Source: Dillenia suffruticosa
Lineage: Eukaryota > Streptophyta > Magnoliopsida > Dilleniales > Dilleniaceae
Assembly (NCBI GenBank): GCA_033439265.1
Contig: JAVTVX010000002.1
Coordinates: 11,762,174 to 11,826,173, forward strand
Reading direction: 5' to 3'
DNA length: 64,000 bases
Shown piece after piece: positions 14,001 to 25,997 of the stretch. Numbering within the stretch: position 1 is the stretch's first letter; the number at the start of each line of letters is the position of its first letter. The position numbers and the translations under genes were made by a program. The notes under the pieces were generated by a model. That model worked only from the letters and a program-made list of their open reading frames with translations. It ran no database searches and had not been told where the DNA came from.

Positions 14001-15118
14001 GTTAATAACTATATCACCACTAATAGAGTCTGAGATTTATCTAGTCTGGTGGAAATTGTCCAAGTGGATGTCATTGAGGAGATTAGAGCCATTCCTATTC
14101 CTCAGGACCATAACTCGGAAGATCATCTCTACTGGACCGTGGAATCATCGGGAATTTGTTTGGTGAAATCAGCTTACCTAGCCCTTTGCAAGGGAGACAG
14201 AGATGTGAATCTTTCAGAAAGTTGGAAGTGGATTTGGAGACTGGAGTGTCATAAGAGGGTCAAATTTATGGTTTGGCTTTTGGTTCGTGGAAGCCTAATG
14301 ACCAACGAAACTCGCTTTCATTGAAAGCTTACGGGAGACGCTTTATGCCCTCTTTGCCAGGAAGTTCCATAAACTTTGCCTTATCTTTTCAGAGACTATG
14401 GAGTAACTCAACAAGTATGGTCCAAAACCATTGGATCCCCTTATTTCACTAACCCGGTTTTTAATAGAAGAATGATGACTGACTGACTAATGCAGAATTG
14501 TTTATCTCATGTGGTCCAAGGGAAACTATCATGGACTATAATGTTTTTGTATACACTATGGTCGATTTGGAAAGAGAGGTGTTGTGTGGTTTTCGAGGGA
14601 GGACCCTTTTTTGTTGATCATACAATACTCATGGTCAGGAATTATGCATGGAATGGTTTGAGGGCGCTCTTGAAGGAGTCATCTCCTTCCTCACGGATTG
14701 GGAAATGGATTAGGTAGATTCCTCCCCCGACGGGAATGTTCAAACTAAACACGGATGAATCAGTGAACCCTAGCTTTGGACTTGCTGGGGCAAGAGAACT
14801 AATTAGAGATGAATATGGTTTGTGGGTTAGAGGCTTTTTTTCTGAAAGTTTGGTGTCACTGATCCTTTTACAACAAAAATGTGGGGAGTTAGAGAAAGCT
14901 TTTGTTTCTTATTCATGTTAACATCTCTCCGGTTATTCTTGAATTGGATTCCCAGGAGCTGGTATTGGAAATACATGTGCAGATATTCTAAGTCGCCTTG
15001 ATCTTTTGGCCTCATATGGGTTCCACGATTTGTTGTCTCCCCGTCGGGAATTATATCTAAGATTATCGCATAGTATTCGAGAATTAGCTTTCTTTAGAGA
15101 CCAATGCTCTCGTCCCAT
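11094..15118 (+). pseudogene. LINE ORF2 (endonuclease, RT, zf-RVT, RNase H)
   Basis: ORF2 opens at the ATG at 11094, shortly before the endonuclease signature MAWNVGG, and has several stops and frameshifts along its length. The endonuclease runs to about 11700. RT blocks include LKAPGPDS (about 12450), the SISLLNTSYK block (about 12640), LRQGDPLSPYLF (about 13015) and the catalytic box FVDD (about 13160; plant L1s usually have FADD). A zf-RVT region follows at about 14160-14320, and then an RNase H start (FKLNTDES at about 14740). The RNase H domain near the C-terminus is a recurring feature of plant L1 elements. Confidence 0.85.
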
Positions 15119-15178
15119 TGTATAAAAATAAAAAATAAAAAAAAATTAGGATGTACTTTGTCAAATTTAGGCTCAAGC

Positions 15179-15359
15179 TGGGCCCAAGTCGGCCACGGGT
15201 AAAGTATGATGGCGTCGGTACGATTCCCATTCACCCACCTGCTCTGCTGGAAAGGTAACGGTTGATGCACTTGAGATAAAATCTCTCTCTGCACTCTTAT
15301 CATTTCAAATTGAGAACACTGAGCCACAAACAGGAGAGGGAGAGAGGAGGGAGAGAGAG
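15179..15359 (+). promoter_or_regulatory. PAM71-like gene promoter and GA-rich leader
   Basis: A palindromic site II-like TGGGCCCA lies at 15179-15186, only about 30 bp after the LINE tail. The 5' leader ends in a GA-rich run (about 15331-15359) that abuts the start codon. No clear TATA box is visible. The short distance means the LINE marks the upstream limit of the proximal promoter. Confidence 0.4.
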
Positions 15360-18300
15360 ATGACGCTCATAGAGAGCGCATTGATGAGGACGAATTCGCC
15401 ATTGCCTTTGCTTTCAACAAGTTCAAATTCATTCAATACTTACATACTTCCCGTAATTCCTCACTCGAGAAGTCGAAATTTCAGTTGTCTTTCTACCTCA
15501 AGGTTTAATTACGATATCTTTATCTCTCAATTTTCTTCCTGTAATTGCTGTATTTGCAGAAAATTAGGGGACTAAGTTTTGGATAAACACTTAAAATTGT
15601 TGGCAGGTTTAAGACGAAATGGCCCGTAAAAGTATGCGAGGACTGCTTTGGGAGTTCCACTTGGAGATATTTACCCAATTTGAATGACAATGTAACTTTT
15701 CTCAACAACTATTTAGAGACTGTTTGTGCCTATTGCTTCCTAAGAGTCTCTGAGATTAGGTTTAGAAGGGCAAAATTTCAAGTCTTAAACAAAATTTTAC
15801 TAAGTAAACTGAATTAAAGCATGCCAAAGGATAAAATGCAACATGGGTGTTTTTAATAAATGTATTTCTTCAAATTATTAAAAGAAAATAAATTTGGACA
15901 AATATATGTTTTCTTAGAAAGAGCTCTACAAAGTTGGATGTTGTAATAAAAGAAAAAATAATTAGAGTTTGAAATTCATTTAATTGGACAAATGGGGTTT
16001 AAGTCACAGTCATTTGATCAATGAGTTGGAGATTTCATTTTCATTCATGAATGTCCTGGTACTCTGCTAAATCAGACTTATGTTTTAGTTGCACAACCTT
16101 AAACATCCTTTGATGTCAGATGTTGTTTCAAGAAACTTGTCCATGTTTGTGATGATATGAAATTCTCTCGGAAAAAAAATTATGTCACTATTAAATCCAC
16201 TGTATGGAATATAATTTTGTCTTGTTCATTAGGAAAATGCTATATGTCCAATCTATGCATTTAATTCAATTTTACCATATGTAAGCCTCACTTTCTACGT
16301 AAACATGGTTATTGATAATGTTAATTGACCCTGGAAGTTCCAGTTCTCTTATTGCAGGAGTTTCAAATCAGCTAGGGAATTGGAGCATGATGTCTCGGAT
16401 AAAACACCAATGAAGAATGATTCAATGAGTGAAATTTCTCTTGCCCTGGATATCCCAGCATTGCCCGGATTGCTAAAATTTATGCTGCTCTTTGGGTTTT
16501 TCACACTTCAAGACTCTCAACAGGCAGTTGCTGTTCCTGATATTGCTAGTAGGTTGCAGTCATTTCCAATTTTTGGAGACCTTGGAGATATAAGCACAGG
16601 TTTTGCTTCAGTCAGTAATTCTTCCCATACTTTTATAATTGTATCCTCTTTTTCTAAGGACCATCACATAAAGAAGGAAATGGGAGCTACAATTTTATGT
16701 GTATGCATGTTGTACTAAATTGGGTATACAACATGCCACGTTGTAGTAGTTCTTGACAATATTTTTCCGACGTTTAATATAATTAAAAAGAAAATTTGGA
16801 ATTTCATTTATGTATAGAATTATCCCAAATTTTCTATTCATTGTTTCTCTCAAGTCCCAACATTACACTTGGCATTCCAATATGGCTTGCAAAAATTTGT
16901 TACAATGCAATTCAAGTGAAGTGTTGCACCAAAGACATTTTGCATTAACTAGAAACTCAGCCATACCATTTATCTAGTTATTCAGGCATATAAGTTTAGA
17001 GAAATAACCTGGTAGTGATTTAAAATACAAGTGAAGTAGAGTTAAACATTTTATCTGATTTCAATATGTGAACTGATCTAATAGATATGGATTTTGTCAC
17101 ATTGTAATCATACTGAACTTCCAAAGACAAACTGATGCATAGTTTCTGCTTTTACCCTTAATATTAGTCAAACTGTGGCCATGCTGATTCCTTGTATCAA
17201 AATGTAGTTATTTTAATTTTTACTGAAATTTACCTATGCGGATGAATTTATCATTGAGGACACACAAATGGTTACTATGTTTTATGCTGCAGGCATTCTT
17301 GTTGATCTTCTTCTCTGAACTTGGGGACAAGACCTTTTTTATTGCGGTTAGTGTTTCAAAATGAAACAGCTTTCTTAATGAGCTGACTTACTGCTTATTC
17401 ATATGCCTCCTCAACATGGTTTTCTTTTCCTAGAAAAGAAAAAGGGTATTGCCTTTTCATTTTTGCTTGCACAATATCTTATCCCCATCTATACGAATAG
17501 ATTAAGGTTAATGTCAAATTATAATGCGATAGACATAACCCAATTCTAGTGTTTAAAGATTTTATGCATTTGCATGTGGTAAAAAGGTGGTGTTGATTTC
17601 ATCCTAAAGTGGATACCTTGTCTTGAGCAGGCACTTTTGGCTGCCAGGAACTCTGCTGTCATAGTTTTCATCGGGACTTTTGGTGCACTTGCGTACGTAA
17701 CTCTGTTCATGAACAGTGGTATATACTTCATGTGCAATGCAAACCTGGTAGTGATTGCTATCCTCTAAAAGTATAGCCTTATGGCATTTAATTTGCAGCT
17801 ACAATATTTAGAGAGCAAGGTAAGTGGCAACAAACAGAGCATTGAATAAGTTTCTCTTGACTGCTGTTAATAGAGGGAAAAGTTGATAGCAGAGTTTCTG
17901 GCATCATTTCCGGCACAGCAGTACCTTTCCTAAGCAGAAAAAACTGTCATAGACTGGCTTTTTTGGGGGGAGGAGGGCTTTCATTTAGGATTTTCTTTTC
18001 CCTCTCGAGAAAAATACACAATGCAATTGTAGTTGCCTGATAGGGTTTAGTCAAAAGCTTAAAGCTGCTTATGTTGGTGTATAGTGAAAAGAAGAATCCC
18101 TCTTCCTTCTTTAGTTCAGAAGGTGAAAAGCATAATAACTAAGAAGGTGTCTTGTATATGCGCAGGGCAATGACTATAGTTTCTGCTGGTCTTGGGCGAA
18201 CATTTCACTATATAGATGATCTTCTTCCTTTCAGGTATTTTTCTCGGTGTTCCTACACTGGGTGTTAAGAACATTGTATACCCTGAACTGCAAACTGTCA

Positions 18301-21300
18301 TTGTGGATTCCTTCTAGCAACTTGCTGGAAAGCTATGTTAGCATCCATATGGTAGAAAACCTTTTCGGTATGTCTTGTAATGTATTTGCTTGATACTACT
18401 AAATCCCATTGGATGATCAAGCTTTCTCTTCAATGATGATACTTCAAGGCATATAACATTGCTTATGTCTTAAAATTAATGGACTTGTAGCATACTTGTT
18501 CTTGCTCAGTGTTGGAGTGCACACTAGCAGGCTCAATTCTTGAATCTGTTGCATGAAACAATGCTTTCTATCCCATGGCTTGTATTTAAACTGTTTCTAT
18601 TCATAGACCATCTTCTTGTGCTTTCTAAATTTACCATTTGTGTTTATATTGGTCTCTTTACTTGAGACAAATTTTGTCTTTGGTACTGTGCTAAAGTTGG
18701 CTGCTGATTTTCAGATTTGGTGAAACCGAACTGCCTGTTGATGACATTGCTGCAGTTTGCCTACTGGTAATATTTAACATTCCAGGCAGAGGAACAGAAA
18801 TCAACATAGGAAGTAGTCCTAATCATTTTAAAATAAGCAAGCACCTATTTCTCAAAATTTCATCTTGTCTTATTTACTTCATCAGAATAATAGTTTTATC
18901 TGCACTTTGCAGGTGTATTTTGGTGTCTCAACATTGCTTGATGCTGCATCAAGTGATGGTCTCAAAGCAGAAGAAGAACAGAAGGAAGTATTTTTCTCAA
19001 TTTGTTGCCTAGTAAATACCTTTAATTTAAATAATTTTGAGTTCTGTTGTTATATTATGATTTATGAACTTTGATGATTGTTTTTTCATGTTTATCATTA
19101 TGTAATTATCTTGGTTCTGCATTGTAATTGCTATTTATATACTCACTGTTAATTTTTTTTATGTATATTTATGTAACATGTCCGTGTCATGTTGTGTCAT
19201 AGGGTTTTCTTCAGTTGTGTATTCCTGTCTTCTCTTGTCCATTGTATCATGTTCATCTCCCTGCTTCATAGGCTGGGGCCTTGTGCAATAATCTTTTTTT
19301 TTTTAAATTGAATTAAGCACTTGTTAATAGGACAGATTTTGCCTGCTTTAGGTTGATCATAGTATCTTGTGTTGCCTTTCCTGAATATTCATTTTTCAAC
19401 CTAAAGTTTGGACACTTGATCAAGTGTGTTGGAGCAGAAAACTGCATTGTGTTGGACTCACAGGCGTTTCTTGTTTTGTGACCCATTTTGTTATGGGTTT
19501 TATGCAGTGAAATTTAGTTTTTCTTTAGGGTTCTTTTAAAATGGTTTCAAGTTTCAACATCCTGTTTTACATTTTGATTCAGGCTGAGCTTGCTGTTTCA
19601 GAATTTTCTGGAAATGGTGCTGGGATCATAGCTGCTGCTGGCACCATCATTAGCACATTCTTACTTGTTTTTGTAGCTGAATGGGGGGATAAATCATTTT
19701 TCTCCACAATTGGTGGGTTGGTTTCTTACTTTGGATGACTCTGTGTTGTTAAACTCTTGATGTATCCATATGAACAGTATATTATGCATGCTATATAAAT
19801 CTGGGCAAACAGTGCGTAATGTTGGAAAATTTTCTTGGTTTTCTTTCAAGGGAATATTCAGCCAGTTTTTTTTTTTTTTGGATCACACAAACCTTCTTGG
19901 CTGGTTGAGAAATGCAGCTATGGGATTATTGATAACTAAGATAGCTGTGAGATTATTGATAACTAAGATAGTGAATGCTTCAGAGGGCGAGTCTTGTTGC
20001 AACAGTTGAGTTGTTCCTTTGGTGACCTCGAGGTCACGGGTTCGAAACGTAAAAATAACCTCTTTGTAAAAATGTAAGGGGAAAGCTGCGTATATATATG
20101 TCCACCCTCCCCTGCATAGGGTGAACCCTTTAAGATAGTGAATGCTTCAAGATAAAATGGAATGTCATTCACATTGTACATGAGAGACGGGCACTTGTAG
20201 AATATTATCCTTATTCATGCTCACCTCATCATGTCTTTTGACTAACCTAATACTCTCTTTTCTATCCAGCACTTGCTGCTGCCTCTTCGCCTCTTGGAGT
20301 CATTGGGGGAGCACTAGCTGGTCATGGCGTCGCAACTTTGGTAAAAGATATATAAATTTTTGGAGGATTTGAACCTTTGAAGCTGTTACAATTCGAAAAA
20401 ACAATATCAGTATAAATACCTTTTACTAAAATAAAATGCAACTTGCAAGATCAACAAGGTCTTGGATGATGGAGGATATTCTTTTAAAAAATAACAATAA
20501 TAAGACTGAACATTATTTGCTCCATTTCAGATTTACAAGTTGATATCAAATCAATTATGTGGCAACAAAAATATACCGATACTGTGTGCATTTTATATAA
20601 GACCTCGCTCTTTTTCTCTCATTTCATATGAAAGTCATGTTGCATTACATTAATCTTTTTTTTTTTTTTGGCAGCTTGCGGTTTTGGGAGGATCTTTATT
20701 AGGAACATTCCTCTCAGAAAAGGTAAGTCTCAACCACCATTCTACCAACCTTCAACAAAACCCTAATCAAAATAAATATTCTGCCTAACGTACTTTATGA
20801 ATTCCAACTCCATCTTGCCATTCCTTCATGCCTAAGAGTTCTTTATAGCTCTAATTTGTGGCTATTAGACAAGGTAGAAAAATGTTCCTTGTTTTTGCTG
20901 CACCAATTACTTAATCTTGATATATCCTTCTGATCTAAGATAAACTTTTCAAGCCATAAATATTGCCTTAGTTTTCTATACAAATATCTCGAGTGCTACA
21001 AACATGCCATAAAGTCTGTCTTTGTACAATTTTTTATGAGTTAATGGTTCCTACCAGTTTTCAAGACTTCCAAATTTCTTCCAAGCTGTTACTCAGAAAT
21101 TCTCAATTCTTCCCTTCCTGCTTTGCAGTAACCCTTCCTAGAAAAATAGGATGTAAAATTAAGAAACTACTTTGCATCATTAGTTCTCTACGTTTAGTTA
21201 GTAGATATTTTATTAACAATAGATATGTGGTTCAACCATTATATTTAACCCAAAAAAAAAAAAAAAATCTAGGATAACTTTTAAATTGGGAAGGCTATGG

Positions 21301-21784
21301 CAATATCCCCATAGTTATGTTGTTTAGGTTCACCATTTTATACACTGAAACGGTTTTAGTTTGCCTGCTGCTATTCCAACTTTGTTCCATCGAATGGTGG
21401 TCCTCTGTAGCTCTGGAAATCATTCTGCCAAAATATCTCCCAATTATCAGCCATGCCAACTTTTGGTAGCAGAGGATTAGGGAGAATATGCTGCAGATTT
21501 TCATCAGTCGCTACCTTTAGATGATGGTCCTATATGAACTTTCGGAATAGCTTCTTTCTTGCTACTTTGGATTTTTTTTTATGCCACATGAACATAATAC
21601 ATTTTCTGATGTATTAAAGTGTAGTTTAGTTGGATCCTAGTTGACATTATAAAGTACTATAAAAATGTTTTCGTTTCTGGTTTAGGTGATTTCCTACGTT
21701 GGAGGTTCTCTGTTTCTCGTCTTTGCCGCAGTAACACTGCTCGAGATAGTAACCAAGACTGCCCACATTTTTATTCTCCAGTAG
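15360..21784 (+). CDS. PAM71: PAM71/CCHA1-like chloroplast Mn2+/Ca2+ transporter (UPF0016/GDT1)
   Basis: This is a UPF0016 cation transporter; Arabidopsis PAM71/CCHA1 moves Mn2+/Ca2+ across the thylakoid membrane for photosystem II. Coding exons are 15360-15502, 15607-about 15691, about 16344 or 16358-16610, 17293-17346, 17631-17692, 18166-18234, 18715-18766, 18913-18987, 19583-19712, 20270-20340, 20675-20722 and 21686-21784. Both family signatures are present, ELGDKT at 17323 and EWGDKS near 19680, each in a membrane helix. The acidic loop ending EEEQKE separates the two halves. The first three exons encode a Ser/Thr-rich plastid transit peptide and poorly conserved linker. From exon 4 on, all phases close exactly. 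The exon 2/3 junction is unresolved, because the best acceptor (ending 16357) is out of phase with every GT donor in exon 2. An acceptor ending 16343 keeps the frame. Confidence 0.92.
19923..19971. repeat. Local tandem duplication in PAM71 intron 9
   Basis: The sequence GATTATTGATAACTAAGATAG occurs twice, at about 19924-19945 and 19950-19971, separated by a few bases. The second copy runs directly into the left target-site duplication of the SINE. Confidence 0.75.
19964..20149 (+). mobile_element. Au-like SINE with 19-bp target-site duplication
   Basis: The tRNA-derived SINE body runs 19983-20130. It contains the box B-like core GGTCACGGGTTCGAA and the downstream motifs AACCTCTTTGTAAAAATG and AAGCTGCGTA, followed by a CCACCCTCCC tract and a CCCTTT end. 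This order matches the Au SINE family of angiosperms as I remember it. The copy looks a little short at the 3' side. Identical 19-bp duplications flank it at 19964-19982 and 20131-20149. It sits inside intron 9 of the PAM71-like gene in the same orientation, away from the splice sites. Confidence 0.88.
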
Positions 21785-21964
21785 CATTTGTAGGATATAA
21801 CATTGCTTCAGTTTCTTATCAATTTATTGCCTGAAATCTGTTGTAATGTTCAAAATTTTTGGTATGTAAATCTGAAATCGAAGTCTATTGTGTTTATCCC
21901 CGAAGGGAGGATGCTATAAGTAGTGATATAAGGTATTGCAAGCCGTAATTGAGAGAGAGATGTT

Positions 21965-22112
21965 GTTTTTATGGATGTAGCGGTAGGGTACTATATTCTC
22001 TTAATCATAAATCTTAAGTTCGAGGTATTGGAATAAAAAAATGAGATTTAAGAAAATTAATTCCTTAATCGACTCTATGAACCGAATTAGTCAGGGATAT
22101 CCATAGGTGAAA
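21965..22112 (+). repeat. Worn SINE-like copy
   Basis: The region contains CTCTTAATCATAAATCTTAAGTTCGAGG (here split as CTCTTAATCATAAATC, then TTAAGTTCGAGG) and later CCGAATTAGTCAGGG. This is the same order (tRNA-like box B region, then a GAATTAGTCGGGG-type tail) as the intact SINE at 59130-59324, here on the plus strand. I see no clear flanking duplications. Confidence 0.5.
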
Positions 22113-24470
22113 ATTCAAAAAAAAAAAAAAAATTGCTGACGTGGCGTTTACACGCCCATACATATAAGAAGGGAAAAGTTGATTCTTAGTTGCTCACCGA
22201 GTCACCATGATGTCAAACGCAAACAAAATCCACCCATGCTTTTTGCCCTTCTTCGAGGACAAGGGCGAAGGCAGGGTCCAAATTTTAAGAAAAAAGTGTT
22301 ATATACATTATTTCAAAAATAGTAATTTTAAATATTTAATATTTGAAAATTAAAAATTTTATCCTTTTAAAATTATAAGTTGAAAAATACATAGGATTTT
22401 ATTTCTAATATAAATATTTTATTTCATCTTTATCATAATACATTTCTCTCTATCTCTCTCTCTCTCTAAATAACAAGCCTTCATAAATTTTATGAGAGAT
22501 GACAATTGGTCCTTCTTTTTGATCTTTTAAGTAAATATTGTTTTTTCAGATGCCATATCTAAGATTGTTAATTCCGTTTTGTTATGGCCGAATGTCTCGC
22601 TCCACTTAAAAAAATAATATAAAATAAATTTTACCTTGTTAAGCACTCGACCTAATCAAAATTTTTATTAAATAAAAACCGAAATATTTCAAAGATGTTT
22701 CGCCTGTTCCGATCCAGGGAAAAAAAATCATGATTTTAATAAAAAAATATGGATAAAACTATAATTTACTAACGGAAGAACCTAAGCCCAATTTTTATGT
22801 TAATGAGGAAGATGATATTTGATATTTTGATTTGTGCTCCTTTCATGTTAAAACCCCTATTAGTTTCTCAATATTTTAGCATTTTATCTATATAAAATTA
22901 ATTTAAGTACTAGCTTTGTTTTAAACTTTGAAACTTATTTTTTAATACTTTATATTTTGTTACTTTAAATTTTATTTTTAAAATTAAAGTGAATTTATGT
23001 TATTAAATTCATATTTTAAAATGTATAAATATTATAAATATATAATGCAAAACAAAAGACACAAAATATTGTAATATCGAAATATATTATATCAATAAAA
23101 AAATTAAAATATATATATATATAATTGGAACAGAGTTAACAGCCTTGTCATAACCCTATGGGTATCGAGCCTTTGATGGGACCATACTAGATTATCATTT
23201 AGTCAATGGACTTGTATTATATTTGGACGCACGCATCAAAGACGTACGAGATACCGTACCAACCCAATACGATGAACAGACAATATGAAATTAGTACTTC
23301 TAATTTAAACACTAAGATTAGATCGAACCATTAATATTTAATGGCATAAAACATCAACCGTCACATTTTCAAAGGTATATAATTACCGACCTAGGACAAG
23401 AAGAACGTATCCTTTACTACTACAGAATTTTCCATAACCAAGAAAATTATTTGTTGGACTAGATTCGTTAAAATATAAAATAATTACTAATAATTTTGTG
23501 CTATTTTAAAACTTTGAAATAAATGACAATTCCATAAAATATAATATTGTTTCAAGCAAAAAGTTTTGAGTTTAAATCATCTCAAGTCTGTTCTCACTCA
23601 TTTAAAAATTCCACATAGGTGGATATATAATCCCACATGCGATATTAAGATATAAAATAATTAATAGCTGCACTTTTTAATAAAACTTTAGTTGAATTTT
23701 CACAAAAATATAAAAATTATGGAGAGAGATTAGAGATACATCACTTGAACTCTAGTCACATGCGTCCCCATAAGCCGCATTGAAAACAAAAAAAAAAAAA
23801 GGAAAAATCATCCTTCATAAGTTTTTGAGATTGTATATCAATTATATTAATTAATTATGTTTCAAAATTTTAAGAGAAAAATAATTTATAATAAAAATTC
23901 AAAATTAAATATTATTTATTTTTTAAAATTATATCATTACATACATATACTGTATTTTACACCCTTGGATATAAATTTCTAGATCAACTCATAATTCATT
24001 GTAAAATTTTAATTTCCACCGTCGCAAGCAAAAAGAAGGAAAAAAATTAGAAAAGGAAAGAAATTGATAAGACCGTAGAAGACAACGAAGATGGAATATA
24101 TGCGTAACTGTATTTCCCAAAATTAACCGTCTGAAACTTTTGTCCGATGATGCCGGTTTCCTAAATGCCACTAAAACTTTTAGACAAATAAAATAAAAAA
24201 AGTAGGGGGAGGTTTGACGATTTTTTTTTTCACCGGGAGAGGACCATATTTGGTTTAAGTGGGGGTTGATAATCAGTGGTTCTGATCAAAAGTATTTGAA
24301 AAAATAAAATAAAAATAAAAAGGAATCAATTCCCATTGACTTTTTTGGGTTTTTATTGAAAGTTTGACTCTCGGTTTGGGATTGAACCTATCGCAGTGCA
24401 CTACTCTTTCAGGTCTTTGCGTTTTTGCAATTTTTAGACAAACTGGGCGTTAAAAATGATTTTGTGGGGT

Positions 24471-24497
<27 letters not shown>
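24471..24497. repeat. (TTA)n microsatellite
   Basis: About nine uninterrupted TTA units. Confidence 0.9.
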
Positions 24498-24501
<4 letters not shown>

Positions 24502-25448
24502 TAAAAGTTGTGAAAGCATCTTTTAATGCCTACGATCTACGCTTGTTTTGCACCGACAGATGCCGCAATTTGAACGATTGAGATCTCTGGAATCAGCTTG
24601 CTATCGTGGGTGCCGCGAGTGCAGACATTTTCCTTACCCGTGTTATGGTCATTCACGTGGCAGACTTAACTTTTTACATAATCAAGCAGTCATAGTAAAA
24701 CTTTTCGAACCTTTATAACTATTTTTAGAGGTCTATCTTATTTCATAATAAAAAATATCTTAATAGAATTCATTTTAAAAATTTAAAACAACAAAAAAAT
24801 ATACGACTAATTATTTAAAATATATATTTTTTTTATAAAAGAAATTCGAATTCAAAACTATTAAGAAGAAAGAATATAGTATTATGACAATTAATTAAAA
24901 TCTTAACAACGTAAGACTTAGGAAAAGAAAATTGTTTGAAATAAATGAGCTACTGAAAAGGTATATCATGACTTCTTATCTACTAAAACGGGTTTATACA
25001 AAAAAATAAAATAAAATAAAATCTACTAAAAAGGATATACCACTATTAATACTCTTTGCCCGCTCTTTATGTACCCCGCCATATGTATTTTTTGAAATTT
25101 ATTATTAATTATGCAACCGATTTTCGATATTAATAAATGGTTTTAATTGAGACAGAAGAAGTTGCTTCTACTTCTACGAACGAAACCTAATCCTATGTTG
25201 GAGTCTGTGTTCAAAAGATGTTGACAAACAATCTCTTTCGTACTCCTGCAACTCATGCGCTTTGTTAATTCATTAGTTTTACCAAAAACAATTTTTTTTT
25301 TTTTTTTTTTTATAATTTTTCAACGAGTCTTCCATTTCGTGATGACGAGTCATTGGCTTGACAATCTTCAACCAATTCACTGTTTCGATTCCCCAACGCA
25401 TTATATTCTCTGCTAAATGACACTAGCTTTCTTAAATATATATACCCA

Positions 25449-25472
25449 ATATATATATATATATATATATAT
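25449..25472. repeat. (AT)n microsatellite
   Basis: A run of twelve AT units in the spacer. Confidence 0.9.
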
Positions 25473-25609
25473 TTTAAGAAAACATAAGCATTTTGGGGAC
25501 AAAATGATAAATCTGAACTACATTTAAATTTTATTGAATAGAGTAAAGTCGAATTAAGCATACGCAAAGATAAAATGATAAATTTATTAAAGTCATTTGT
25601 ATTTGTATT

Positions 25610-25750
25610 GAGTTGTTAAGGGTATTTTACTCTCTTAATCAAAAATCTTGAATTCGAGTTTGGGGAACAATAAAAAAAATATGGGAGATCCAATCTTTAA
25701 AATGGATTTATAATACTCGAACCGGATTAATCAAGTAAACTCGAAATATA
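25610..25750 (+). repeat. Worn SINE-like copy
   Basis: It shares CTCTTAATCAAAAATCTTGA, a GAATTCGAGTTTGGGG box B-like stretch and a CGAACCGGATTAATC tail with the copies at 21965 and 59130. It lies on the plus strand and is diverged. I see no clear duplications. Confidence 0.5.
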
Positions 25751-25978
25751 GTAGTGAAAATAAAAATTAAATTAAATTAAATGGTAAATTTAAAAGGGCA
25801 CACCCAACTTTAAGTCTCTTTCTTATCTTTTCTGAAGCATTTAAAGATGGGGGGGGGACACATGATTAATTGAGTTATTTAGTTTTGGGTGACGCAGCGT
25901 TGGTTGAACAATACACCAAATTGGAGAATTATTCCATTGGATATGCTTATCACTTATTGTAGGAAGGACTCAATTCAT

Positions 25979-25997
25979 ACACACACACACACACACA
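25979..25997. repeat. (AC)n microsatellite
   Basis: About nine AC units. Confidence 0.9.

Larger units (their letters stand above)
9200..15148 (+). mobile_element. L1-type LINE, degenerate
   Basis: This is a non-LTR retrotransposon of the plant L1 kind, close to full length. It has an ORF1 with a DUF4283-like domain and zinc knuckle, then an ORF2 with apurinic endonuclease, reverse transcriptase, zf-RVT and RNase H regions, and an A-rich 3' end at 15123-15146. Both ORFs are interrupted, so it cannot move by itself. The 5' boundary is uncertain, and I found no convincing target-site duplication. It ends about 30 bp before a site II promoter motif of the downstream transporter gene, so it fills most of the space between the two host genes. 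Confidence 0.88.
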
